This document shows positions 1-8,096 of a DNA stretch of 21,544 nucleotides, one piece after another. Where the stretch lies: the IMG/VR virus record IMGVR_UViG_3300048025_000118, positions 1 through 21,544 of that record, one strand, 5' to 3'. The notes under the pieces are model-generated. The model was not told the origin of the DNA. It ran no database searches and worked only from the letters and a program-made list of their open reading frames with translations. Numbering within the stretch: position 1 is the stretch's first letter; each line of letters begins with the position of its first letter. Both the position numbers and the translations under genes were made by a program. The stretch is from a virus.

Positions 1-1069
1 CTTCTGTGACTTTGTACGGTTGCTTTCTTTGTAGTAACCATTCATGCATACCCATTAAACCAAGACCAAGTCTTCTATTCTTCTCACGAACTTTATAAAC
101 TTTATCAAAAGGTAACTCAGCTTTCATTGTTCCACAGACAAGGAACTTAGTTGCTAGTTCTGTACATTGTGCAAAGTCTTTTATGTCTTCTATCCTAGAC
201 ATGTTAAGTGATCCAAGATTACAGACATCACTATCATCTTCAGATGTTACTTCAGTACATGCATTCCTTAGTGTCTCATTCTCGTTCTCAAAGAAGTTAA
301 ATGAAAATCCAGGTTCTGCTGAAGACAATGCCTGTCTAGTATTTTTGTACCAAAGTTCTGGTAGCTCGCCTGTCTTCCAATAGTCTTCAATAAACTTGGT
401 GTCCCAATTGAGAGAGATGTTTGTCATGTCTAGCGGACAAGCAAAGTTAAAGTCTGCTTCTTTCATGTCTGCCATTGTCTTATCAGTTCCTGCGACAGGC
501 ATACTCTTCCAATCCTTTGAGTGTAAGAATGCTTCAGCATCAGAATGTTGCCAATTCAATGAGGCATAAATAGCAGAACGTCTGCTACCACCTTGCATAA
601 CTTGTCTACCTATTTCATTGACGGCTAACATAAGACTTATAGGACCACTAGCTTCGCCACCTGTTCTTGATAATAGCGAACCTTTACCACGAAACTTAGA
701 ATAATCTATACCAATACCACCACCACTAGAAAGACAAGACATTGCTCTGTTAGCTAAATGACCCCACTCTTCTCGTGTATCTTCTTCGCCTCTTAACAAA
801 TAACAGTTGTTAAAGAACTTAGCTTTTCTTCCTGCATAGTATAAGTATCTACCCCCAGGGATAAATCTCATAGTACTTATCATCCATTTTAATTGATCGA
901 TGTCAGACTTTGGTAACAGTCCACCACAGACATCATCAACTAATGTGCTAGACAATTCTTCCCATGTCTCGGCACCCTCATGTTTGTACTTTAAATTAAA
1001 TATACTCTCAGCAAAGCTATTGCGAAAAATATTCTGGTTGTCGGTATACATCTTCTTCATCTCATTCAT
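1..1069 (-). CDS. nrdJ: Ribonucleotide reductase, class II (NrdJ-like), N-terminal part, cut by window edge
   Basis: Converts ribonucleotides to deoxyribonucleotides for phage DNA synthesis. 356 codons are visible without a stop; the C-terminus lies beyond base 1. Visible signatures: Cys89 in FFNNCY (first redox cysteine), the glycine-rich stretch GGGIGIDYSKFRGKG near 116-130, SGPISLM near 141, MQGGSRRSAIYASLNW near 158, the catalytic N-x-C-x-E as NACTE (Asn269, Cys271, Glu273), the second redox cysteine Cys283 in DVCNLGSLN, and RLGLGLMGMHEWL near 333. The GGGIG...MQGGSRRSAI pattern resembles adenosylcobalamin-dependent class II enzymes more than class I NrdA, but the C-terminal part needed to settle this is missing. 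The ATG at 1069 lies 16 bases after the polymerase stop; no strong ribosome binding site is seen, and an in-frame ATG at 1060 is an alternative. It is the last visible gene of the leftward replication operon. Confidence 0.85.
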   Translation of the reverse strand, partial: MNEMKKMYTDNQNIFRNSFAESIFNLKYKHEGAETWEELSSTLVDDVCGGLLPKSDIDQLKWMISTMRFIPGGRYLYYAGRKAKFFNNCYLLRGEEDTREEWGHLANRAMSCLSSGGGIGIDYSKFRGKGSLLSRTGGEASGPISLMLAVNEIGRQVMQGGSRRSAIYASLNWQHSDAEAFLHSKDWKSMPVAGTDKTMADMKEADFNFACPLDMTNISLNWDTKFIEDYWKTGELPELWYKNTRQALSSAEPGFSFNFFENENETLRNACTEVTSEDDSDVCNLGSLNMSRIEDIKDFAQCTELATKFLVCGTMKAELPFDKVYKVREKNRRLGLGLMGMHEWLLQRKQPYKVTE

Positions 1070-1085
1070 TAGTCTTATTCCAATC

Positions 1086-3227
1086 TTATTTTGCCTCGCC
1101 CCAAGTCTTGCCTATGTCGCCTTCAACAAGTCCCGTTTGAGGTATGTTTTCAAATAATTTAGTAGCCGCCCACATCATAGTTTGGATCATTATGTCTTTC
1201 GCTTGGGTGGCAAACTCATCTGGAACTTCTGCAATTAGTTCGTCATGTACAACGTGTACTAACTTTGCAGGTATATTGCCCCAGACTTTGGGAAACCTAC
1301 TCAGACACAACAACATAATTTCTGCGGCTCCACCTTGACATGGTGTGTTAATAGACTTTGTGAACAATTGATTTGATCTCAAAGGTGAATACACTCTGCC
1401 TTGGGGTGTCCATAAATAACCTGTGTTGTCTGATAGCTTTCTTGTTTGTGTGATCCACTCCTTTAGTCCAACGTAAAGATCCAGAACTTCATGCTGAATT
1501 CTACTAGCCTCATGTAATGTGGTTGGGTGCCCATTGGTTGTCAGCACTTGTGACAAGCCTCTCGGTCCCTGACCAAATAAAAGTCCAAATATACAAGCCT
1601 TAGCCGCTTGTCTCATCCACTTACCCGACCCTGTTTTAAAGTGATCATCACTACAATCAGCGGGATAATCTCCCTTGAAACAATGTCGTGCGGTTAGTGT
1701 GTGAATATCTAGACCGTCTTCAATGGCTCCCAATAGAACTTTATCATTTGACAAAGCGGCAGGAACACGAACTTCTATTTGACCATAGTCACAGACAACC
1801 AGACTATGGCGGTCTTTACTTTTAAATAGATGTCTGAACTCTTCAGTTGCATTGATAGTTTGTAATGCAGGTTCTGTTACACTAAATCTACCTGTCTCCG
1901 TGCCACCTATTCTAAAGTTTGCATGGATCCTTTCAGACATTGGATTAATAAACCTATTAAAGTCTGTGCCTAAAGTAGAGTTATTCTTTTTGGCATCTGC
2001 CCACTCAGCAACTGCTAATAAAGGTGGGTGATACTCAGTTGGTAATTGAGATATGTTTTCTAATAAATCAATCTTGCCACACTTCAACTGACCTGTGTCT
2101 GTCTTGACCCAATTGTCTGTGGTGTATGGTGGATATTTATTTAAATGAAACCTTAACCAATTAGCTACTTGTATTGTTGAAGCGGGATTGTCTACGACAG
2201 GAGCACCTTCACTAGAATATTGCTTGAACATTTCAAGTGCTTTATGTCTGCCCTCTAAATCTCTTGTCTGTAAATCATTGGCTAACTCTGTATGTGATTG
2301 TTTGTCAAAGCCAATACCATTAACCATAACTTCATTCACGGCTCTAATACTTGACCTTAATAAATCATAGATCCATTCACATTGTTCACTAGGTATTCTC
2401 TTACTTTGTTGTATGAGTTTCATTTGCTCAAAATGTAATTGCCATGTGGCTACCACATCTCCCGCTGCATATCGAATTTGCTCATCATCAAGAGGATCTT
2501 TAGACCAATCAGATGCTTGTTGTGTCTTACTAGGTTCTTTACCTAAGACATCTGCACATCTGTAAGCCAAACCTTTTCTAATTTGTGTGAGACTTATAAG
2601 TGCTTGTGCTTGTAATAGAGTACAATGAGGATGTCGTGCGGGTGTGATCCCGTGTTGTGTCAACATCTTCACATCAAACTGTGCATTATGTGCGAGCCAA
2701 ATACATTTGTCTGTACTTAAAACAACATCACCTAACTCACGAAACACAGGTACTGAGACATGCCATCTGTCTATGACGTGAACTTCTTCCCCGTTGTAGA
2801 TTTGGAGTAGTCGGACTTGTCCTGTATAGACGTTGAGACCTGCTCTTTTGACATGCTTTGCTTGGGCATTGAGGTCTGATCTACATATCGCCATCTCTTG
2901 TTGGGTTTCCTTACGAGCCTTCTTCTGATCCTCTGTACACTTGGATATAATTGGGAACGAATGAAATTTTTCAGAGACATCTACAAATTCTTTCTGTTTA
3001 TCTTCGTAAGTTTTAATGAGACTTTCATCAGCGGTTGTCTCCACGTCTACTGAAATGAGTAGAGGGTTCTCCCAACTGTGATTTTTTTCTAATAATTTTT
3101 TATAATACTTTGTTAACTTCTTAACACCTGCATCATCAGTAATATAATTCAGTTGCACCCCAGACATAAAATCATGGAATGGGGTAGGAGCCTTGCCCCC
3201 ACCCAATACCGATTTCAGATCATCCAT
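1086..3227 (-). CDS. polA: Family A DNA polymerase with 3'-5' exonuclease domain
   Basis: Replicative phage polymerase of 713 aa. The N-terminal proofreading exonuclease shows Exo I DVETT (Asp61, Glu63), Exo II HNAQFD (Asp185) and Exo III YAAGD (Tyr253, Asp257). The polymerase domain shows motif A DYGQIEVR (Asp480), motif B RQAAKACIFGLLFG (Arg539, Lys543, Phe547, Phe551) and motif C HDE (661-663). No 5'-3' exonuclease domain is present. The residue aligned with E. coli Phe762 is Phe547; at the Tyr766 position there is Phe551. The stretch between Exo I and Exo II (about residues 66-175) is longer than usual, and residues 70-130 are rich in Lys and Glu, suggesting an insertion. The start ATG shares one base with the stop of the upstream 221-aa gene (TAATG), implying translational coupling. 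Confidence 0.95.
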   Translation of the reverse strand: MDDLKSVLGGGKAPTPFHDFMSGVQLNYITDDAGVKKLTKYYKKLLEKNHSWENPLLISVDVETTADESLIKTYEDKQKEFVDVSEKFHSFPIISKCTEDQKKARKETQQEMAICRSDLNAQAKHVKRAGLNVYTGQVRLLQIYNGEEVHVIDRWHVSVPVFRELGDVVLSTDKCIWLAHNAQFDVKMLTQHGITPARHPHCTLLQAQALISLTQIRKGLAYRCADVLGKEPSKTQQASDWSKDPLDDEQIRYAAGDVVATWQLHFEQMKLIQQSKRIPSEQCEWIYDLLRSSIRAVNEVMVNGIGFDKQSHTELANDLQTRDLEGRHKALEMFKQYSSEGAPVVDNPASTIQVANWLRFHLNKYPPYTTDNWVKTDTGQLKCGKIDLLENISQLPTEYHPPLLAVAEWADAKKNNSTLGTDFNRFINPMSERIHANFRIGGTETGRFSVTEPALQTINATEEFRHLFKSKDRHSLVVCDYGQIEVRVPAALSNDKVLLGAIEDGLDIHTLTARHCFKGDYPADCSDDHFKTGSGKWMRQAAKACIFGLLFGQGPRGLSQVLTTNGHPTTLHEASRIQHEVLDLYVGLKEWITQTRKLSDNTGYLWTPQGRVYSPLRSNQLFTKSINTPCQGGAAEIMLLCLSRFPKVWGNIPAKLVHVVHDELIAEVPDEFATQAKDIMIQTMMWAATKLFENIPQTGLVEGDIGKTWGEAK

Positions 3228-3892
3228 TATTCTAAAGGAATGTTTGTGCTTGGATTTGGCTTTGTCTCAGGCTCTTGTTTAGAACCTTGAACAGGAACAG
3301 TATCTGCCTGATCCATCCATCTTGAAACTGACAACTTAGGAATATGAACTTTACCATATTGACTATGTTTATAACTGTCAGAGTGAAACATTATAATTGG
3401 AACCTGACCTTCAAATTGCCCTGTCTTCTTTTGTTGGACAACTTCTCTAACCATTTCCCCTACTGCTTTCATGGCACCTTTAGAAGAGCCTGTGAATTGT
3501 GCGAGGATATGATTCTCTGTTCCAAGTGTTGGTTGAATTTGCATTTCAAATCTTACGTTGTAAGACCATCCATCATTCTGTTGTGTGTATGGACCATGAT
3601 CAGGTAGATCAGCTTTGTCTGTCTTGGGGTCTCCAAGATTACTCCATTGCTCATCAACTAATTGTCCATCTTTCCAACAGACCCAACCATTCTGTACCAT
3701 AGCTAGGTTTACCAATGCCTCAAATTTATTATCAGCAAATGTATCTTCGGCTTTACCGATGACCCACTCGCCCTTTTTAAATTTAATATATTGGACACCA
3801 CCAACACTAAGTTCGTCTGCTACCTCAGACAATTGGTTTACAATGTTATCAATATTTGATACATCAAAGATAGGGGTTGTGATTTCATTCAT
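3227..3892 (-). CDS. Unrecognised 221-aa protein of the replication operon
   Basis: I do not recognise this family. The protein is soluble, without a signal peptide or membrane segment. The middle is rich in aromatic and beta-prone residues (around WVCWKDGQL and WSYNVRFEMQIQPTL), and the last 30 residues are Pro/Lys/Glu-rich, ending in NIPLE. A globular beta domain with a disordered tail, next to a nuclease and a polymerase, would fit a single-strand DNA-binding or recombination accessory role, but this is inference from position only. The start at 3892 has AAGGAA seven bases upstream, preceded by the recurring TTGACAGACTG leader in the 45-base gap after the nuclease stop. Its stop overlaps the polymerase start by one base. 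Confidence 0.8.
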   Translation of the reverse strand: MNEITTPIFDVSNIDNIVNQLSEVADELSVGGVQYIKFKKGEWVIGKAEDTFADNKFEALVNLAMVQNGWVCWKDGQLVDEQWSNLGDPKTDKADLPDHGPYTQQNDGWSYNVRFEMQIQPTLGTENHILAQFTGSSKGAMKAVGEMVREVVQQKKTGQFEGQVPIIMFHSDSYKHSQYGKVHIPKLSVSRWMDQADTVPVQGSKQEPETKPNPSTNIPLE

Positions 3893-3937
3893 TTGAATGT
3901 TCCTTTCGTTTGTTTGTGTGTTTCTTCAGTCTGTCAA
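3893..3937 (-). promoter_or_regulatory. Recurring 5' leader (TTGACAGACTG) before the 221-aa gene
   Basis: Reading leftward, TTGACAGACTG (3937-3927) starts at the base after the nuclease stop, then comes an A/C-rich stretch (AACACACAAACAAAC) and the ribosome binding site AAGGAA. The same layout precedes the genes starting at 6932, 16425 and 18553. No -10 box lies at a usual distance downstream of TTGACA, so I read it as an untranslated leader rather than a -35 element. Here it is intercistronic, without a ribozyme or an obvious promoter. Confidence 0.6.
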
Positions 3938-5014
3938 CTAAGTACGGTAGGTAATCGAAAGACGTGGCGAATAATCTCCTTGAGTTTGGAAGTCACGATG
4001 ATCCAACCCCGCCTTTTCAAATTTATCCCTATCATACCTCATTGGTGCCTTTTGCGAATACATAGACACCGATCCCCAATCAGCAGAAATCTTTTTACTA
4101 TCTGCCTCTTTAAGAATTTCTTTTATATCCTGTTCTAATTGTTTAACTTCTCTTGTCTTTGCCTTGGCTTCATTATTAAGATTATGCCTAGCAATAACTT
4201 TCTCTTGTAATCTGTTGGTGATTGCCTCAGAAAAATTAGATCCTTCAGCACTTGGAATACTAGACACCTCTGTGTCTAGACATGCATTCTTATATGGACA
4301 GTAGTCACACTCCTTGCCACCTTCTAATTTTCCTTCTGGTTCTGGTAAATTATCCAGGGAGTACTTAGTAAATACAGATGACGATCTAACTCTTAAACCT
4401 GTTGCCACCATCTCATCAAAGGGAATAACCCAAGACTTAATCTGATTTACAAAACTCGCATTGATATATGTAATTACTGCATGTGTAGGAAAATAGTCTG
4501 TCGTTCTTCTAACCAAATCCATACCTTGTTGCACTTGCATTCTATGTTGAAACTTTGGTTCTCTTAAATGATCAAAGGCTCTTGGATCAATTGACTTTAA
4601 TTCATTGTATAAACATTTAGTAAATCTCTTTGATCCATCTTCTTCTTCAACCTCGAAGACCTCTTTAGAAATAAATAAGCCATCAGGTGTAGCACTTTGA
4701 TAATTAGTTATGTCAACCAATGTCTCTTGACCATCATCAGTTGCCCATATTAATTCAACCTGACTGTCTTTCAGACTGTGTTGCATAGATGGTACTGCCC
4801 AATCCTCAACCATGTTGCCACGTTCTGCGGCTCCTAAGTCTTGGACAAAACCTTTATCGGTTGGTGCATTATGTTTGTCATAGACAATTGATCTCAGACA
4901 TCCACCTACGGCAGAGGCACCGACAGTTTTCTTTCTGTCGTGTCCGCCCCAAGTTTTATTGTCTGAGTTCTTGCTAATGTTATTTAATATTAATTGTTCT
5001 GTATTTAAAATCAT
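3938..5014 (-). CDS. Cas4/RecB-like PD-(D/E)XK nuclease with predicted iron-sulfur cluster
   Basis: Probable DNA exonuclease of 358 aa for recombination or end processing. Visible: an N-terminal Cys39 in SAVGGCLRSIVYD, as in the Cas4/AddB type; Asp111 in TPDGLF; E-x-K as Glu138 and Lys140 in YNELKS; a Q-rich motif IV (Gln156, Gln160); and a cysteine group C-x2-C-x5-C (236, 239, 245) that with Cys39 could hold a 4Fe-4S cluster. Residues 262-320 are charged and helical, likely a coiled coil, ahead of a short C-terminal domain. The start is one base after the 97-aa gene. Position between an SNF2 helicase and the polymerase suggests it acts in phage replication or recombination. It is not a CRISPR gene: no cas1, cas2 or repeat array is visible. 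Confidence 0.85.
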   Translation of the reverse strand: MILNTEQLILNNISKNSDNKTWGGHDRKKTVGASAVGGCLRSIVYDKHNAPTDKGFVQDLGAAERGNMVEDWAVPSMQHSLKDSQVELIWATDDGQETLVDITNYQSATPDGLFISKEVFEVEEEDGSKRFTKCLYNELKSIDPRAFDHLREPKFQHRMQVQQGMDLVRRTTDYFPTHAVITYINASFVNQIKSWVIPFDEMVATGLRVRSSSVFTKYSLDNLPEPEGKLEGGKECDYCPYKNACLDTEVSSIPSAEGSNFSEAITNRLQEKVIARHNLNNEAKAKTREVKQLEQDIKEILKEADSKKISADWGSVSMYSQKAPMRYDRDKFEKAGLDHRDFQTQGDYSPRLSITYRT

Positions 5015-5308
5015 CTATTTAAAAACCTTACTAAAAACTCTTACATTCTCTTGTGCGGTATCGAATGGTACGGGTGTAAGTTCTCCGTCATTCCAAAATA
5101 AAAGATCGCCTGACTTTAAAGTCTCTAAATTTTTAAGTGGGACAGTCTTTGATTCAAACCACCACTCCATAAGATCGCCTTTTAAATCACGATCATGTAT
5201 GTCGTAACCTTTAATCACTACCTTTTGACCATTGGTGTGGTTATTAATTGCAAGTGTATCGAAGATCATAACCTCAGAGGCTTGCATTGATGGTAAGGCT
5301 CTAGCCAT
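5015..5308 (-). CDS. Unrecognised 97-aa protein
   Basis: Small soluble protein without a motif I can name; it contains a beta-rich core (VVIKGYDIHDRD, LMEWWFESKTVPL, GDLLFWNDGELTPV). It starts inside the last codons of the SNF2 helicase gene (8-base overlap) and ends one base before the nuclease start, so it is translated as part of the same operon. A role as partner of the helicase or nuclease is plausible from position only. Confidence 0.75.
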   Translation of the reverse strand: MARALPSMQASEVMIFDTLAINNHTNGQKVVIKGYDIHDRDLKGDLMEWWFESKTVPLKNLETLKSGDLLFWNDGELTPVPFDTAQENVRVFSKVFK

Positions 5309-6932
5309 TTGCTATCTCCTTTTTAAGTTCCTCAAAAACATTGAGATCATTTTTGAAATCGCCATCAACTACGGCATTACTCATACCCATTTTCTTTTCT
5401 AAAAGTTTATAAAGTTTTTCATCAAAGGTATCTTGAGCAACCAAGTAATTTATAGAACATGATTTAGTCTGACCATTTCTGTGTACCCTATCTTCAGCTT
5501 GCATCATCTCCATCGGAGAAAATGATGTCTCAACCATCAAGACATTGTTAGCTTTCTGTAAATTTAAACCTGTTGATCCAACACCTAACGTAAGTATAAG
5601 TATCCTCTTGTCAGACTTTGGATCTAGGAAACGAGATATGTAAGCATCTCTATCTTGCTTGGTTGTCTGACCCGTAAGTAAGTCAACTTGTTTATGTTTC
5701 TTGCCCTCGGTTGCTAAGTTATAAAAAATTAACTCGGCGGGTCTTACATGTTGAGTGAAGACAACTAACTTCTCGTTATTAGATTCCATGAAGTCCTTAA
5801 TCCAAGACAATGCCTCAACGGATTTATGTACACCAAGTTCCGCATAAGCCTCTTGGAATGTTTCATAATAGTCCTGATTAAAGTTTAACTTACAAGGGAT
5901 GACCGACCTCACTTTAGGGGGCAGGTCGAGGCAGTCATCCTTTGTAACTCTGTGCATATGACGGGATAGTTTAGAATGTAATTCAACTTTCCTAGACAAT
6001 CCGTCTGCAACATATCCAAATTTACCCATGTGACCATTGCAATAAGCCTTGGTAAACTGATACCAATTATTGAACTCACTAGGTGAAATTATGTTTAAGG
6101 GGGAATATAAATCTACGGGTCTGTTTATTATTGGTGTGCCTGATAAACCTATGAAGTAATCAGAAGTCTTAGCCAATTGTACAATCGCTTTAGTCCGCTT
6201 TGCCTTGGGGTTTTTAATGTAATGGCATTCGTCACAGATAATGTACTCAGCTTTCCAAGTGGCTTTGCTTTGCGACTTTTTGTAAGGCTCGGCTCTCGCA
6301 TATGATACGAGTAATATCTCTCTTCCGTCATCTCCAACTCCTTTGATGTTAGGGTATATATAAAGTGTGTAATCAGGCAACAATCTTTTAATTTCTTTTT
6401 CCCATTGCATCATCACACTAGCGGGTGTGAAGATTACAACTCTCTTAGCTTTGATTGCATTAATAGAAAGGATTGCGGAAATAGTTTTACCCGTACCCAT
6501 CTCATGTCCAAGTAATGATCTGCCGTTGTTATCAATCCAATGACAAACGGCATCTATCTGATGGTCATATGGTTTAACTCCAAACTTATCGAGGCTCTCA
6601 GACCAATCATTAGTAACTCTTTTTTTAAGTTCTAAGTTCTTTGCTTTATAATACATTGAACATTGGTTCATGTGATCAAGCATTGGTTGGTTAACATCCA
6701 TGATAAGACCAATGTTCTTTATGTCATCATGAAAAGTTTTGGTTATATGAGTATAGACAGTTAGACATTGTTCATTACTCATACGTTCCATTTTAATTAC
6801 CCACTTTTTTTCTTGCAGCAGGAAATTACAGAACGGTATTTTACTAAATAGTTGAGTGATCTTTGGATCTTTTGAACCAGATATATGCAATCGCATGTTG
6901 GGTTCAAGAGCTAAGTGTATCTTGTTTTGCAT
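5301..6932 (-). CDS. SNF2-family DNA helicase/translocase
   Basis: Superfamily 2 ATPase of 543 aa. Motifs in order: PYDHQIDAVCHW with the motif Q glutamine near 125; Walker A GTGKT (146-150) in LLGHEMGTGKT; motif Ia VVIFTPASVMMQWEKEI near 165-181; motif II DECH (234-237); motif III LSGTP (263-267); and in the second RecA-like lobe TLGVGSTGLNLQ near 448 and motif VI QAEDRVHRNGQ (478-488). The RVHRNGQ form is typical of SNF2/SWI2 proteins of the SMARCAL1-like group, known for fork remodelling and annealing; this subgroup assignment is inference. The N-terminal 110 residues show no named domain. First gene of the leftward operon; ribosome binding site GGGAG directly before ATG, preceded by the TTGACAGACTG leader and a sigma70-like promoter. 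Confidence 0.9.
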   Translation of the reverse strand: MQNKIHLALEPNMRLHISGSKDPKITQLFSKIPFCNFLLQEKKWVIKMERMSNEQCLTVYTHITKTFHDDIKNIGLIMDVNQPMLDHMNQCSMYYKAKNLELKKRVTNDWSESLDKFGVKPYDHQIDAVCHWIDNNGRSLLGHEMGTGKTISAILSINAIKAKRVVIFTPASVMMQWEKEIKRLLPDYTLYIYPNIKGVGDDGREILLVSYARAEPYKKSQSKATWKAEYIICDECHYIKNPKAKRTKAIVQLAKTSDYFIGLSGTPIINRPVDLYSPLNIISPSEFNNWYQFTKAYCNGHMGKFGYVADGLSRKVELHSKLSRHMHRVTKDDCLDLPPKVRSVIPCKLNFNQDYYETFQEAYAELGVHKSVEALSWIKDFMESNNEKLVVFTQHVRPAELIFYNLATEGKKHKQVDLLTGQTTKQDRDAYISRFLDPKSDKRILILTLGVGSTGLNLQKANNVLMVETSFSPMEMMQAEDRVHRNGQTKSCSINYLVAQDTFDEKLYKLLEKKMGMSNAVVDGDFKNDLNVFEELKKEIANG

Positions 6933-6962
6933 GTTACTCCCTTTGTTCGTTTGTGTATTTTT

Positions 6963-7016
6963 CAGTCTGTCAATATAACCTTTATAATATTATATCCTGT
7001 CTGTTGTCAACAGGAT
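6963..7016 (-). promoter_or_regulatory. Promoter, operator palindrome and leader of the leftward replication operon
   Basis: On the minus strand: -35 TTGACA (7010-7005), 18-base spacer, -10 TATAAA (6986-6981), predicted +1 near 6974. The leader TTGACAGACTG begins at 6973, right at the predicted transcript start. The -35 sits inside a perfect palindrome CTGTTG-t-CAACAG (7001-7013) flanked by ATCCTG and CAGGAT, a plausible operator. Confidence 0.6.
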
Positions 7017-7028
7017 AATAAAATAAAA

Positions 7029-7056
7029 AATCCCTAGTAAATTAATACTAGGGATT
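7029..7056 (-). terminator. Hairpin with downstream U-tract on the minus strand, behind the divergent promoters
   Basis: Perfect 11-bp arms (7029-7039 and 7046-7056, arm TACTAGGGATT) with a 6-base loop. Read leftward it is followed by a run of six T and further T-rich sequence, like a rho-independent terminator. It lies upstream of the leftward promoter and may stop antisense transcripts coming from the right, insulating the two divergent operons. Read rightward only a short TTCTTT follows. Confidence 0.55.
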
Positions 7057-7143
7057 CTTTAGACTGACAGGAGTGCCAAGGGAGGAAGGAGAGACACTCT
7101 TCAATATTTCTCGCACGAACGAATTTTTTTTACTATGGCATAG
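7057..7143 (+). other. Non-coding stretch with purine-rich SD-like tract and T8
   Basis: No open reading frame is supported. The stretch holds GAGTG (7071-7075) and CACTC arms around a purine-only tract (AAGGGAGGAAGGAGAGA) carrying three Shine-Dalgarno-like words with no start codon behind them, followed about 30 bases later by eight T. It could be the body of a short RNA, but no convincing promoter on the plus strand was found ahead of it. Confidence 0.35.
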
Positions 7144-7172
7144 TTGACAAGTTTATTAAAAAATATTAATGG
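7144..7172 (+). promoter_or_regulatory. Probable sigma70-like promoter of the rightward primase operon
   Basis: A perfect -35 TTGACA (7144-7149) is followed after 17 bases by TAATGG, a poor -10; TATTAA three bases earlier is an alternative with a short spacer. An AT-rich palindrome ATAATATATTAT follows near 7186-7197 before the ribosome binding site AGAGAGG at 7211. Confidence 0.4.
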
Positions 7173-7223
7173 TCAGACGACAGACAATAATATATTATAG
7201 ACACACGTCTAGAGAGGAACCTC

Positions 7224-8096
7224 ATGAATCGACAGCTTATCGCAGAATTTCTGAAGATAATTTATAAACACAAAACGTCTGGTGTCTTGAGTTTTGAAAC
7301 ACAGGACAAAGGCAGAGAGATGTTTAGATCAGATAACTTAAATGATCTTTTAATATGGATTGACAAAATGGAACAGGCACAAAGAGGTGTTCATCTAAGA
7401 CAATCAAGTATGGATGGTGAAAGCAGAACTTGCACCAAGGCAGACGTTGTAGCCATCAATCATTTATGGATAGACATAGACACAGGTGTTGTTCCAAAGG
7501 CTTTACTACAGGGCAAAGAGTTAAGACCGACCTTTTGTATCAACTCAGGCAGAGGCATTCATTTATATTGGAGACTTGCTAAACCTATAGAAGATCATGT
7601 TGGCATTTCAAAATGTGAAAACATAATGAGAAAATTATGTACTATGTTAGGTGCTGATCCCGCCCCTACTCACTCAGCTTCAACACTTAGAATTCCAGGC
7701 AGTACAAATTTCAAATATGAGCCACCTGTTCAGACAGACAAAGTCAAGGCAATACAATGTGATCAATTGAAAGATTACAACCTGTCAGACTTTGAAGATT
7801 TTATTGAACAACACATGGATCCCTATGAAAGATTAATTGAAAACATTACCGAGGGTATGGGCATATCTAAGTCTGCATCCGATTGGCAGAGAATAATAGA
7901 CAATCTTTCTATCTCAGGTTCAGACAATGAATTTGGTGGTAGACATAACTGTGTCACAAAATTAGCGGGTTACTGGACAAGACAGTCTGTTAACCCAGAA
8001 GTACAACTCAAAACATTAGCTCAATATGGTTGCACCTTAAATGAATATGAGTGCAGAAATATAATTAATTGGGCATGGGAGAAACATACACAATGA
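7224..8096 (+). CDS. AEP-superfamily primase (RepB-prim/PrimPol-like) with PriCT-like C-terminus
   Basis: Synthesises primers for phage replication. The 290-aa protein shows the archaeo-eukaryotic primase signature: metal-binding D-x-D as Asp84 and Asp86 in HLWIDIDTG, the S-G-x-G-x-H motif (108-113, His113) in INSGRGIHLYWRL, and RIPGSTNFK (156-164), the conserved Arg/Lys motif of the RepB-prim and prim-pol group. The C-terminal part from about 235 (GGRHNCVTKLAGYW to the end) resembles the helical PriCT domain that joins such primases to their helicase. There is no DnaG-type TOPRIM or zinc finger. Ribosome binding site AGAGAGG (7211-7217) six bases before the ATG. The stop overlaps the helicase start (ATGA), consistent with the two acting together. 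Confidence 0.85.
   Translation: MNRQLIAEFLKIIYKHKTSGVLSFETQDKGREMFRSDNLNDLLIWIDKMEQAQRGVHLRQSSMDGESRTCTKADVVAINHLWIDIDTGVVPKALLQGKELRPTFCINSGRGIHLYWRLAKPIEDHVGISKCENIMRKLCTMLGADPAPTHSASTLRIPGSTNFKYEPPVQTDKVKAIQCDQLKDYNLSDFEDFIEQHMDPYERLIENITEGMGISKSASDWQRIIDNLSISGSDNEFGGRHNCVTKLAGYWTRQSVNPEVQLKTLAQYGCTLNEYECRNIINWAWEKHTQ

Noticed and set aside
3927-3937. TTGACA of the recurring motif as a sigma70 -35 box
   Set aside because: At most sites no -10 lies 15-19 bases downstream and the ribosome binding site is too close; one copy (18598) has TAGACA. Where real promoter boxes exist they lie upstream of the motif. The exception may be 11417-11443.
3938-5014. CRISPR-Cas system because of the Cas4-like nuclease
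   Set aside because: No repeat-spacer array, cas1 or cas2 is present; Cas4-like nucleases are common in phage replication operons.
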